From: Dacryopinax spathularia
Taxonomy: Eukaryota > Basidiomycota > Dacrymycetes > Dacrymycetales > Dacrymycetaceae
DNA length: 64,000 nt
Assembly: GCA_037974965.1 (NCBI GenBank)
Contig: JBBPFI010000012.1
Location: 372,001 to 436,000 of the forward strand
Reading direction: 5' to 3'
Shown: piece by piece, positions 44,302 through 55,590 of the stretch
Numbering within the stretch: the first letter of the stretch is position 1
Layout: every line of letters starts with the position of its first letter
Translations under genes and position numbers: made by a program
The notes under the pieces: model-generated
Seen by the model: the letters and a program-made list of their open reading frames with translations, nothing else
Told to the model about the DNA's origin: nothing
Databases searched by the model: none

Positions 44302-45349
44302 TCACTCCTCGTCTGTCCCCTCTGCGTCTTCTCCTGCGTCTTCGTCACTCTCGCTAGCACCACCGACCAACTCAAGCCCAATAGGCTTCCCCTCCCAGTC
44401 ATACCCCTCGACAGCCTTCCCTTCCCTCAGCGCCCAAGCCTCGATCTCCTTCATCCTTCTCTCAGTCTTGAGCGTCCCCTCCCTCAGCGCACGCATGCCC
44501 TCGTCGTCCTCCGCAAGAGCAGCCACCAGCTCCTCCTTCGTCCTCACGTACTCGTCCGCGCTCGGCAGGCTTACACCGTCCTTTCTCTCTGCTCTATGCC
44601 CATCCGTCCGATCGGCACCATCTCTGGAAGAGGAGCGAGCAATAGCGTTCAACTCGTCCACCTCCCGCGTCAGCCTCCTGAGCCCAATCACGTAGTTCTC
44701 CCTCCGGCTCTTGACCGTCAGCCGTCCCTGATTAAGCACCTGCGGCCTCGGAGCGCGGGTAACGACCGCATACGGCAGGGGCGGTAAGAGCGTGCTAGCC
44801 GGTGTAAGGCGAAATGAGGGGGAGAGCCGGCGAAGGATGAAGGCTGTTTGTATTTGGAGTTTGCCTGAAAGGAGAGCGGGGAGAGAGCGGAGGGCTGAGT
44901 GGATGTCGAGCGGGAGGTCGATGGAGGAGGTCGTGAAGAGGGAAGAGGGCTGGGTAGTGTGGAATGTGTATAGGGCGAAGATGGCGCCGGCTGAGCGGAT
45001 GGGTTCATCTACGCTCACTACCTCTGCCCAACCGTCAGCGGACAAGCACAGCCGATGATGCAAGTATCTCACCGAGCAAACAGCGCTCGACAACTTCTAG
45101 GAACGCCTTCCTCCCTCTTTCCTCCATAGCTAACAGATGTACCCATCTCCATCCGCTTTCCATCCACTGCTTCTTGAACAGCTGGAAGGGCGTGTCCGCT
45201 CTTGGCTGAGACTGGAGGACATCCTTGAAGCCATTAAGCAAGTCGCTGATATCTTCTCGCAGAGGCTCGACGAAGAGTGAAGAGGTGAAGTAGTGCGGCT
45301 GGAGGGCGGGCGGTGCGCCTCGGACTACCGTTGTGGGTAGGAGGGACAT
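44302..45349 (-). CDS. SNAPC1-like snRNA-activating complex subunit
   Basis: A probable nuclear factor for snRNA gene transcription. Two exons (45349-45073 and 45023-44302) join to 332 residues. The N-terminal half follows the SNAP43/SNAPC1 pattern: REDISDLLNGFKDVLQ, then LFKKQWMESGWRWVHLL, then a helix-rich region SAGAIFALYTFHTTQPSSLF and LQIQTAFILRRLSPSFRLTP. The C-terminal half is charged and ends in an acidic tail (ESDEDAGEDAEGTDEE). The similarity is in pattern rather than long identical blocks, so I rate it below the housekeeping enzymes. Its 3' end converges on that of ERG26, with about 120 bp between the stop codons. Confidence 0.7.
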
Positions 45350-45491
45350 GAGATGATGGACATTGTTTGAGGTGAGTGATGGACGCGTTGTGAGCCGGTT
45401 AGGCGCGTCACTAAGTCGGCGCGTTAGGGCGCCCTAGGAGGAGATGATCATGCCTAATCTTTGCGGCGACTACGGCGCTATGACTACAGCT

Positions 45492-46851
45492 TTACTTATC
45501 TAACTCCTGTAAGCCGAACAACTCCACCGTGTTCTTCCAAGCATGCTCGGCGACCTCCTCTAGTGAAATTCCTTTCACCTGCGCAATGACCCACGCAACT
45601 GCCCCAACAGCACACGGCTCATTCCGCCCCTTGACCGTCTTCCCCATCACGAACTTCTCCTTCTTGCACGAATCGGGAAGATAAAGCTCACGCAGCTCGG
45701 CAGGGAGCGTCTGCAGGTGGCGGTGGGACGCGTGAGTGGTCGTGATCGAGCACCATGGTGCGTCTGACGAAGGCAGGATCAGTAACCTCGCCGCTGTGCG
45801 GACATCGGGAAAAGGCTCGGACCGGTTTCTAGCATTAGGCGATCTAATGGGACTGCTTTAGCGACTGCAAGATTCTCGTCCGTCTTCAGCGAGCAGCCGT
45901 TGAGCCCGATATAGAACCCCATGTCCGCCTGGGCTCTTGTCAGTGTTTAGGGGTGGGGGGTGGGAGTGTGGGCGGAACAAACCAGCTCATTCATCTCGTC
46001 CACTGTTCCGGTGAAGCTGCAATACGTCAGCTGAGTAACCTGGCCGGAATGAATGCCAGCAGCACCTATGTACAACTCCTCCCTTTCCTCCACTTGCTCG
46101 TCCGCCTTCCTTGTCATAGCCAGCTTCTTGGCAGATAGAGACGAAGTCTCGGTGTGCAGCTCGAGAATGCAGGAATAACGGCAGACCATGCTTCTGGGCA
46201 AGCTTGAGCTGCGCTGCAAAGTGCTTCTTCTGTGTCTCCACGTCCGAGAAATGCAGGCGGTCGTAATCTAAGATCAGTCAACATCATGCGTTTCCGGAGT
46301 TGACTGATTTGATGTTACCAAGTCCGCATTCGCCGAAGGCAACGACTTTGCCTTTCCCGTTCGGCTTGGAGTTCTCCTCGATGAGTTTTTCGAGAAGACA
46401 GAAGTACTCTGCAGCCCCAGCTCGATACTTCTCCAGCTCCGATGTACGAGTGGGGTGCACTCCGACGGTTGCATACAGGCCTACGAATCATTGATGACTA
46501 GTTCGCCGTGCAACAAGCGAGAGAAAGCACCTTCGCCCGAGCTATTCGCCAGCCTGATCGCTTCTCGAGATTCATGCAAGCTTCCGCCGGTAATTAGCAT
46601 TCCCTTGACGCCGGCGGCATCTGCTCGGGAAAGTACAGCAGCGAAATCATCTGACAAGCATCGCCAACCGCGTGAGAGATCAGAGATCGCGGGAGTGGCA
46701 GGGTCTGTGTACCTGGATGAGCTTGCTTGCCACGGTACAGTCCGCGGAATATGGGGTCGGTCAGGTTCACGCCGATATCTGTCAACCAGCCTGAGTGAAA
46801 GCGGACGGGTCGATGTCAGGAGGCATGACCTATGTAGTGCGGGCCCGGCAT
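45492..46851 (-). CDS. TatD-family DNase (TATDN1-like), carries an apparent frameshift
   Basis: A metal-dependent 3'-5' nuclease. Eight exons are recognisable: 46851-46830, 46790-46713, 46650-46531, 46480-46319, 46267-46066, 46016-45983, 45929-45823 and 45763-45492. Landmarks in order: [94 protein letters not shown] and [14 protein letters not shown]. All intron phases agree except within exon 7, where the text CTCAAACGG needs one A fewer to continue from YIGL into [10 protein letters not shown]. As written the frame would stop soon after and lose the DAPWC metal ligand. A sequencing error at the base run or a real recent mutation are both possible. The first small exon is inferred. Confidence 0.8.
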
Positions 46852-47431
46852 TGTATCTCCTTTCGAAGACTGGGAAAACCCGCAGAGAGCGCCAGCACGA
46901 GGACGATAGCCCCAAAGGAGAGTTCGGCCCGATCGGCTTGCCACAGATCGCCAAGTGATTGACGGAGACGACGAGCGTGTAGCTGGCCAAAAGGACGCCA
47001 CGTTAGTACAGTGTATTGACTGTGAGAAAAGGTTAATCTGCAGCGTCGAGTAGAACCGGAGACGAGCGGCGTTTACAACAGCGCCAGAAGTGGCTGTGAC
47101 GTGACAATAGTCAAATTCCGTCCAGCCGCATGGATTCGTTTTGTTCGTCGTCGACCAACCTGCAAGGGATGGGTTCATCGCATACAAACTCAGCTAGTTG
47201 CTTCTGATGAAGAAGAAATCCTGTGTATCTTCTTCGGGATTTGCATATCGTATCTTGGGGGAGGAGTCCCGAATCTCCATGCTCTTCGGACACTGGACTA
47301 CCATATGGATCTCTGATCGTGGACCCCTGCACGCGCTACCATGGACGACATCCGCGTAAAAGACCTGTATCTGGCGACACAAGCATATAAACCCAGTCTT
47401 GTTGACCTATAGCTGAGACATCTGTTTCACC
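46852..47431. other. Divergent promoter between TatD and the first O-methyltransferase
   Basis: TATAAA at 47386-47391 lies about 41 bp before the methyltransferase ATG. No other feature was seen. Confidence 0.45.
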
Positions 47432-49065
47432 ATGGTCTCCACAGCAGTCCCTGAAATCGACCTCCTCCTGGCGTCGTTGACGACGTCCATCGCGGCGCTC
47501 AAAGAGTCGATCGACGCGCAAGGCTTGCCGCACTTCCGCAGCGACGACTTAGCGCCTCATCCTCTGGATACGAAGATACCTGATCCTGTCAGCTTCTATG
47601 CTCGTCGCTCTATTGTGGGCCTCTGCCAACAGATCATCGCATTGGTTCAAGATCCCGTAGAGCGCTCTTCTGTCGATATCTTTGGCGGCCTCTTGCCCGC
47701 CTGCTTGACCGCAGCGGCAGAGACGAAACCCTCCATCGCAGAAGTCATCTTGTCAGCTGGACCCGGAGGAATCGATCTCACGGAAGTAGCGGAGAAGACC
47801 GGTGTGAATGGAATTAAGCTTCGTAGGTCGTGTCGCCGCACCCATGTCATCGTGCTAATCAGGTATACAGGGTCAATCGCGCGGATGCTTGGAACCGCCG
47901 GCTACCTCAAGGAGCTCGCGGTAAACCACTTTGCTCCCACTCGGTCCACTCCTGTTCTGGTGCCTGGTGGCGGACCGCTCCCAGAAGTGGGTCTGATCGA
48001 TTTCGCCTCGTCAGCGGCCGCTTTGCGAGACGTGTTGCATATGCCCTCCGATTCCAAGACGCCCGTATGTGATCGCGACTTCATCTCTTCATTCCAAGCT
48101 TATGATCCACGCAGACTCCGTTTGAGGTCCAATACAAGATGCCATTCTATCAGTGGTTGCAACAGAGGCCCGACCTGCTGAAGCGCTTCCACCGAGGCAT
48201 GACCTCCATCGAGGATCACCTGGACAAAGGCATCACGGAAGACGTTCACTTGACCGACCTCGGTCCATCCGTCACGCTGGTTGATATCGGAGCTGGACAT
48301 GGAGGTCTAGTGATGCGCTTCCTCAAGCGCTATCCCGGATGGAAAGCCATATTGCAGGACCGGCATGAGGTGATACCTCAATCCCGGCAGGTAAGATATC
48401 ATGGCACATATGCAAGAATGTACACTGACATATACCAGTTTTGGATGGATAATATGCCGGAAGCAGTCGAGACTGGAAGAATCTCTTTCCTCGCTCACAG
48501 CTTCCTGGAACCAAGCCCTCTGCCGCCAGCTCCAGAGAGCCATCCCTATGTCTTCATGATCAAGAGCGTCCTTCATAACTGGCCCGACGACACGGTCAAG
48601 TTGATGTTGGAGGTAGGCGGTCCTTGTCTGAAAAAGTCGAGTAGTCATTGACCATACCAATAGAATCTGCTGCCCGCAGCTCCTGTCGGAACGAAGCTGT
48701 TGATTGTCAACTATACGCCGTCCATTCCAGAACCAGCCAAGAAGTTGACCGTAGAAGCATTCTTCGACCAGATCAAGGGTAAGACGATGGAGGAGGTTCA
48801 GGCCTTGAATCTGCCGGTTCCTACTCCGTTGGATGTTGGGTTTGGAGCGGGAACCGAATATGGTAAGTCGTACAGACCACCTTCGAGCGCTGCCGTCTAA
48901 TGCATGATAGTATCGGATCTTGACGTTCTCATGATGCTCCTCTTCAACTCCCGTGCCCGCACGACTGAAGATTTCAAGCAGTTGTTGGAAAGCACCCCCT
49001 GGGTCCTGGACGGTTTGACGCAGTTGCGAGGAGCCTCTTCCGTCCTTCGAGCACATAGGATTTGA
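47432..49065 (+). CDS. SAM-dependent O-methyltransferase, paralog 1
   Basis: A class I, plant/fungal caffeate-type (methyltransf_2) O-methyltransferase that methylates hydroxyls of small molecules. Six exons (47432-47822, 47871-48064, 48115-48390, 48439-48612, 48664-48862 and 48911-49065) join to 462 residues. The N-terminal dimerisation part includes IKLRSIARMLGTAGYLKELA (winged helix). The SAM-binding loop is VTLVDIGAGHGGLVMRF near residue 249, and the catalytic-base region is IKSVLHNWPDD near residue 331. A TATA box lies 41 bp upstream. The two following genes are paralogs with introns at the same places. The substrate is unknown; no polyketide synthase or terpene synthase is nearby. Confidence 0.9.
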
Positions 49066-49862
49066 GGCGTATTCGTCGCCTGATTTAGGTCACACACACT
49101 CGGTCTCCGCTGTGCGGAGAGTGTTATACTGGCTCAAAGTGGCAATTTTCGCCTCGTTTGATGGCCTACCGAATATACTCAAATTCCAAGTCTACGGCTC
49201 GTCGCTCGCACATGCGCCGGTTCGGTATGCACTTGAACTGTGCCTGCGAGTTCGTCTTTGAACTGCGCATGCATTCTAAAGAATTCTACGGCGACGGGTG
49301 CCCTAGAGCGTGCACTACTCTGCCCTCACTTCGTGCGATAAGCCGACGATAGAGTTGGCTCTCATCTCAGGATATCCGACCTGCGACAATGACGACCTTC
49401 TGGACACGGAAGAGCTGTTTTTCCACCAGGGACGGCCGGATACACGCAGCTTGGACGCACTAGTGAATTCTGCCGCGTTCCAACGAGTGGCGAAGCCGGC
49501 TGCCACGTCAACAGGAATGTTCCTCCTCAGGAAGTGATGTGGACGATTGTCATGTCATGCGCGCGGGCACGTACTTCGCTGAACGTGCCAACCGCGGTCG
49601 TGAACATGACTTCAGGCTGCTTCAGTAACTCAGAGTCTTCGGAATGTCTGCCTACTGAGCACGAGCTTGACGCGTTAATCGCCCACGAAGCGCCCATTCT
49701 TAACGCAAGCGATATATGCTTCCTCGTTGGAAGCCGCCAGGCCGCAGTCGATATATCCTTCTTTGGGAAGCTCGGGAAATCAGTTTTTCTGTCGACTGGG
49801 GACCGCGATCCTATTAAAGGTAGTCGCAAGCCGCAGGCAAGTGGACAACTCGACAGTGTACA
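49066..49862. other. Spacer between O-methyltransferase paralogs 1 and 2
   Basis: Non-coding as far as I can see. A TATA-like TATTAAAG at 49812-49819 precedes the paralog 2 ATG by about 45 bp. No obvious copy of the upstream paralog's promoter apart from this placement. Confidence 0.4.
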
Positions 49863-51509
49863 ATGGAGCAACAAACTATCCCTGAAATCGATACTCTTCT
49901 AGCCTCCTTAACCGCCTCGATCGACGCCCTCAAAGGCTCTCTCGTCGCGCAGGGTTTACCCCACTTCCGGTCTGATGATCTCACACCCCATCCTTTGGAT
50001 ACGACCATACCGGACCCTGTCAGCTTCTATGCTCGCCGCGCTATCGTCGGCCTTTGCAAACAGATCATTTCTCTTGTGCAAGATCCTGCTGAGCGCTCAA
50101 CGACAGACATTTTCGTAGGACTGCTGCCGGGATGTTTGCGGGCGGCCGTAGCGACCGAGCCTTCTATTGCAACGGTTATTTTGGAGGCTGGGCCAAAGGG
50201 AATCACTGTTGATGAGGTAGCAGAAAGAACTGGTGTCGATCCGATCAAGCTGAGTAAGCTATCCCTGCATCGCTAGAATCTGCGCTGAATGGTTGCTTAA
50301 CGATCAGGGTCAATCGCCCGATTGCTGGGTACAGCCGGGTATATCAAGGAACTGTCCGTGAACTGCTATGTACCAACGCATTCGACCTTGGCCCTTTGCC
50401 CTGGTGGTGGACCTATGGCAGACCTTGCCGTGGCTGACTTCGCGTCATCGGCAGCTGTTCTACATGAGACTATGCATATGCCTTCCGACTCTAAGACCCC
50501 GGTAGGTGTTTTTGCCTCTGCCGCTTGTCTACACCACTCATGCCGCGAGGAAGCCTCCTTTCGAGGTCCAATTCAAGATGCCATTTTACCAGTGGCTGGC
50601 TCAAAATCCCAATGTATTGAAACGCTTTCATGATGGCCTCACTGGCATCGAAGAGCACCTCGATCGGGGCATAGGCGAAGATGTTCATTTAGACGACCTA
50701 GGTCCTTCTGTCACTCTAGTTGACCTTGGAACGGGACATGGCAGCATCCCCATGCGTTTCCTTAAGCGCTACCCTGAATGGAGCGCGATCTTACAAGACA
50801 CAGCCGAGATTATTCCCCAGGCCCGCCAGGTTGAACTTCCCTACCACCTTATACTAGAAAGGAGCTGAAACGCAAACTCAGTTCTGGATTGACAATATGC
50901 CGGAAGCCGTCCAGAGCGGAAGGGTGTCCTTCCTTGCCCATAACTTCTTTGAGCCCAGTCCTCTTCCACCCGCTCCAGAAGGCCGACCATACGTGTTCAT
51001 GATGAAGAGCGTACTCCATAACTGGCCTGATGATGCGGTCAAGATCATTCTCGAGGTGCGTGCTCCTATTTTCCGTCGAATCCGTATCAACCCTTTCGTA
51101 GAATCTCCTCCCCGCTGCCCCAGTTGGTACGAAACTGTTGATCATCAATTACACACCGTCCATTCCGGAGACTAGTGATGGTTTGGATGTGGACGAATTC
51201 TTCTCCCGAATCAAGGGGAAGACGATGCAAGAGGTCCAAGCCTTGGATCTTTCTGCGCCGTATCCGCTCACAGTGGGCTTCGGGGCGGGAAACGAATACG
51301 GTAAGCTGTGCCATTGTCCAGACATCGGTGTTGTCTCTTGACCCCTTGAGGTAGTGTCGCAAATTGACGTTATGATGATGCTCCTCTTTAATTCACGTTC
51401 CCGCACGACTGTGGACTTTAAGCAAGTTCTGGCCGGCACATCGTGGGCGTTAGACGGACGTACACAGCTGCGAGGTGCATCATCAGTTCTTAGGGCCCAC
51501 AGGGTTTGA
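49863..51509 (+). CDS. SAM-dependent O-methyltransferase, paralog 2
   Basis: Closest relative of paralog 1. It has exactly the same six exon lengths (391, 194, 276, 174, 199 and 155 bp), the same 462-residue length and long identical stretches such as FRSDDL.PHPLDT.IPDPVSFYARR. Exons are 49863-50253, 50308-50501, 50554-50829, 50882-51055, 51102-51300 and 51355-51509. The SAM loop is LVDLGTGHGSIPMRFLKRYP and the catalytic region is KSVLHNWPDD. Intron 3 begins GTTGAA, a weaker donor than the GTAAGA of paralog 1, and the acceptor of intron 2 (after GGAAG) is also weak, so splicing may be less efficient. A recent tandem duplication is the simplest history. Confidence 0.88.
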
Positions 51510-51863
51510 AACGCGTACGTAGAAGGGATTAAGCAGTGGTGTTAATGAGATCCGTATGGTACACTCGGCATCCAGAGGTACGTAAGCGTATTATCACGTG
51601 CGCAGCCGTGTGCGCGGAAGGAAGAAGCAGAACGATGTCCAAGCCGAACATCACCGCAACCCGTCACTCGTCTTTCGGCCAGATCCTCGGGCGCTCGATA
51701 TGGACAAGCTTACGAATTATCTCGGCTTGGTTGCCCCATCATTCTCCGCAAGACTGATGTGACGCCGAGACAACACATTTATACCAGTTTAACTTGTTGC
51801 CATTCCCCAAGCCCCTAACGCTTCCCATTATCAGTTGAGACACCGGACATCTCTCTACTCTAC
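51510..51863. other. Spacer between O-methyltransferase paralogs 2 and 3
   Basis: About 350 bp, with a weak TATA-like TTTATA at 51778-51783, about 80 bp before the next ATG. Nothing else was seen. Confidence 0.35.
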
Positions 51864-53487
51864 ATGGCGACAGAGCTTGACAACCTGATTGCTGCTTTGG
51901 GCATCTCAGCCTCAGCGCTGCAAGCGTCCCTGGCGCAAGACGGGCTACCATCTTTTCGCAGCGACGATCCTAGCCCGCACCCTTGGGACAGCCGAGCGCC
52001 GAATCCGCAAGGGTGGTATGCGAGGAAGGCTGTTATAGGCATTTGCCACCAAATCATTGCCCTCGTCCAAAACCCCATGGAGCGCGGTATCGTCGACTAT
52101 CTCGGCTTTCTCTTGACTGGAGCGATGAATGTTGCCGTCCAGACGCGTCCACGTGTGGCAACAGTTCTGCTGGAAGCCGGGGCGGAGGGTATCAGCAAGC
52201 AGGAGCTATCTCAGAAGACTTCCCTTGACGAAACGAAGCTGGGTGAGTGGCTATTGATAACCGTAATTTCAATGCTGAGATAGGAGACGTAGGGAGTGTT
52301 CTTCATGTCTTGGGTTCCTGGAACTACGTGAAGGAAGTAGACCTTGGCCGCATCGTTGCAACTCGATCAACAAGAGCTTTGGCCGAAGAGACGCTTTGTG
52401 ACTTGCATTGCGTCGCGGATCCCTCCATCGAGGCTTCCACTCAGCTGCCGAAGGCTGCTAGACTGCCGTCCGACAGTACCCAACCCGTAAGCAGTACAGC
52501 AGGTCATCAGAGTAGAAAACTCAACGAGCACACCAAAAGACACCTTTCGAGTTCTACCACCACGTTGGCGTGTACGATTGGTTGAAGAACCACCCTGAAT
52601 TGATGGGCCCCTTTAGTCGCGCTATGAATGCGGCGGAGAACATTTTGGATCCCGGCCTCGTCGCTGACCTCCCTGTCGAAGATCTTGGCTCGAACATTAC
52701 GTTGGTTGACGTGGGATCTGGAGTGGGTGGTCTAACGATGCAGTTCTTGAAGCGATATTCGGGATGGAACGCGGTGTTGCAAGATCAGGCACCCGTTATG
52801 GCTCAAGCGAAAGTGGCAAGTTATAGGTTTCTCTCCTCCCCCCTTTCTCATCTTCTTCCACATAGTTCTGGAACAAGGAAGCTCCAGACCTCATCAAAGA
52901 GGGCAGGGTTACCTTCCTCAGCCATAACTTCTTTGACCCGACACCGCTGCCACCCGCACCGACCGGCAAGCCATATGTCTTCATGATTAAGAGCGTCCTG
53001 CACAACTGGCCAGATGACCTCGCTAGGAAGATTCTCAACGTGAGCCTTAGCTCCTCTGACCATCCGCTGCTTACCACTAGCAGAACCTCTGTCCGGCTGC
53101 TCCTCCGGGAACCAAGTTGATGATTGTCAATTATACCCCTGCAGAGCCGGGACCTACAACGGCAACTGCTCAAGAATTCTTTAGCCGCATTGCCGGCCAT
53201 AGCATGCTGGAAATCCAGAACGCCGCCATTCCGCCGCCTGCAATCATGGGCGTTGGCTGGGGGCATGGGGATGCTCACAGTGCGTTTTGACCGTCCAGTC
53301 CATCAGCCTGGACAATGCTGACGTTGCGATAGTTTCCTTGTTCGACCTCTTCATGATGCTGATAGTTGGGTCGCGGTGCCGCACCGTCAGCGAAATAAAG
53401 AACCTCCTTCGCGAGACGTCCTGGGAATTCGAGAGCAAGATGGACTATCGCGGAGCGACGTCGGTAACGAAGGCGAGGCGAGTTTGA
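51864..53487 (+). CDS. SAM-dependent O-methyltransferase, paralog 3 (diverged)
   Basis: Third tandem member, 456 residues. Exons 51864-52242, 52293-52486, 52540-52812, 52866-53039, 53084-53279 and 53333-53487 keep the intron positions of paralogs 1 and 2, but the protein is clearly more diverged. The SAM loop is LVDVGSGVGGLTMQFLKRY and the catalytic His region is IKSVLHNWPDD, so activity is likely. The substrate-facing region after the winged helix (GSWNYVKEVDLGRIVATRS) and the C-terminal cap (GVGWGHGDAH) differ most, which suggests a different acceptor. It lies tail to tail with the seryl-tRNA synthetase gene. Confidence 0.85.
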
Positions 53488-53692
53488 ACCGGGCACACAC
53501 CCAAGTGGTAGTCACAGCTGTGCCATAGCATAGGCTATGGGGACAATTGAATCCTTTGGAACCGTTGAAGGGTGATCAGATTGACGCTCCTACTTTCAAC
53601 TGCGAAAATCGGCGGTACATAGCTATCCCTTTCGGGCCCTGGAGATAACAGGCGCACTCGATTCATGACCTCCGCAATGAGCATCGTTGAGC

Positions 53693-55417
53693 TCAAATCC
53701 ATCGAATACGATCTTCCGCTCCAAACCAGAAACGACGTAAGGCCTGCGGCAAGCGGAGCGCGACAGCTTTTCCTTCGTCGACGATTGCTCCATTCTCCAG
53801 GAGAGCGATGATCAACCGCGGAACGGCTACCGCCGTCCCATTGAGGGTGTGGGCGAATTCTTTCCATTTTTTCTTTCGCTCAGAGGCGCCATTTGCAGGC
53901 GCGCCTGGCTCCGCATCCTCGGTCGGATTCGGGTTCTCAACATAATCAATGTTCAGTCGCCGTGACTGGTAATCCGTGCAATTCGACAGGGAACAGATCT
54001 AACATTGGTCAGAAACTGTCAGCCACAAAGTTGTCTATCTCACCTCGCCCCATTCACCTCGTCCGGGCATCCATGCCTCGATGTCATACTTCCGCCATGC
54101 AGACGCTCCTAGCTCCTCAGTGGGCATGTCGAGAACACTGGCAAAACATCAATTCGAGGCAAATGAGAAGTTCATCGCTAGCTACGTACCGATAGGGGAT
54201 GTTCAAGCCATCAATTATGCGTCTCTGCAAGGACAGCATTCTCTCCATCATGCTCTCGCTTGCATCGGCGTGCGTGATAGCAAATAACTCGACCTTCGTA
54301 AACTGGTGCACACGGTATATGCCTTTAGTATCCCTACCGCGCGCGCCGGCTTCTGCTCGGAAGGCTCTTCCTAAACCGACCACGTTGATGGGAAGGCCTT
54401 CTTTTTTGAAAGTGTGAAAAGCGAACAATCCCGCGAGAGGGATTTCAGCGGTGCCGGCAAGGACGAGCTCCGGCTCAACTTCTGAGGAAGACAGCTTGCG
54501 AGTCAATTCATCCACGGTTCTTCGGCGCTTTTTGGCTCGCATGGATGAGGATTCGACGAAAAATGTCTGTCCTGCATCGTCTTCTCTTGGCTGGAAACCG
54601 CATCGCCAAGCGAGATCGGATTTGACAACATCGGGGGTTGTTACCATCTTCCAGCCATCAGCAGCCGCTACGGAGAACGCATAGTTGACGAGAGCTTGTT
54701 CAAGGGCGACAGCTTCGTTCGTAAGATAGTACCATGAGTTGCCAGTTGTGATGGCCGCGGAGCTTAGATCCACGAGATTCAGGTCGGAAGCGATATCCGT
54801 GTGTGATCGTGTGCTATCATTTTCTCCAGGGTCGGGGCCGCCTCGAGCGATCTCCCTAAAATGATCGTAGCCACCAACAGGGACGTCTGGATGCGACCAA
54901 TTTGGGATCGCCATCGCTATGCGTCGCACATGTTCGTCCTGCTCCTCGTGCATCCTGTTGGCCGCTTGCACCTGATCGCGAATGTTCCGGGCCTCCTCAA
55001 TAGCGCGCTGCTTTGCAGCTTTGCCTTCTTCCGAGCGATCTCTCAACAGGGAGTGTACTCGTTCGGTGAGCCTGTTCCGCTTCCAAGTCAAACTCTCGAC
55101 CTTCTCTCGTAATTTCTTCTCCTCTCTGTAGAGTGAAGGTAACTGGTCAAGTTCCGGTATAGGGACTTTCCGCGCATCTGCGTTTTTGGCGACCTCATCG
55201 ATGTTCTCGACGATATCGTTTAGGGGGAGCCTTGGAGGTTCATAGGCTGATCACCATTCGCATTCAGAACAAACCCGCCCGACGGAGAGATTTTCTTACG
55301 AGTATCGGCAAAGTAATAGCTGTCCGGGTGCAGGAAGGACATCCCGCGGGAGCCGCACCATCCCGAACATCGTATTCGGCGCTGGGCGTGCCGGATACCT
55401 TGCAGACTTCGCTGCAT
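53693..55417 (-). CDS. DIA4: Seryl-tRNA synthetase, probably mitochondrial
   Basis: Charges tRNA-Ser. Exons 55417-55300, 55246-54190, 54137-54044 and 53998-53693 join to 524 residues. The N-terminus ([20 protein letters not shown]) is basic and lacks acids, as in mitochondrial presequences. The coiled-coil arm runs from [20 protein letters not shown] to about residue 120. Class II motifs follow: motif 2 around [19 protein letters not shown] with [13 protein letters not shown], and motif 3 around [20 protein letters not shown]. The end [16 protein letters not shown] is typical of the family. An unusual insert, [16 protein letters not shown], interrupts the catalytic domain and is basic. It is divergent from the RFC gene with 173 bp between start codons. 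Confidence 0.9.
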
Positions 55418-55590
55418 GCGTATGGAAGGCGAAACCACCACGGTAATCTCGGCGGAAAGGTTGGGGAGATTTGAGAGGAGTGAGTCGGCGCCGAAAGCTT
55501 CCGAAGATTCTCAATGTCCTGATCAGACGCGTCGACGCGTCGACCCTGAATGAATTCGCTGCTAGATATTCCTTCAACGACCTCAACGAC
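55418..55590. promoter_or_regulatory. Short bidirectional promoter, SerRS / RFC subunit
   Basis: Only 173 bp separate the two divergent start codons, so both promoters must overlap. No TATA box was seen. The minus-strand frame of the synthetase stays open for some codons upstream of 55417. Confidence 0.45.

Noticed and set aside
46816-47187. 123-codon minus-strand frame overlapping the TatD start
   Set aside because: No recognisable features; the TatD first exon and its divergent promoter explain this stretch better.
47432-53487. Full secondary-metabolite gene cluster
   Set aside because: Only methyltransferases are present. Flanking genes are a nuclease and a tRNA synthetase, with no synthase, P450 or regulator.
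53693-53800. Suspected frameshift near the end of the seryl-tRNA synthetase gene
   Set aside because: Re-reading the bases at 53745-53770 showed that the frame continues normally through [16 protein letters not shown] to the stop at 53693; the suspicion came from a miscopied C.
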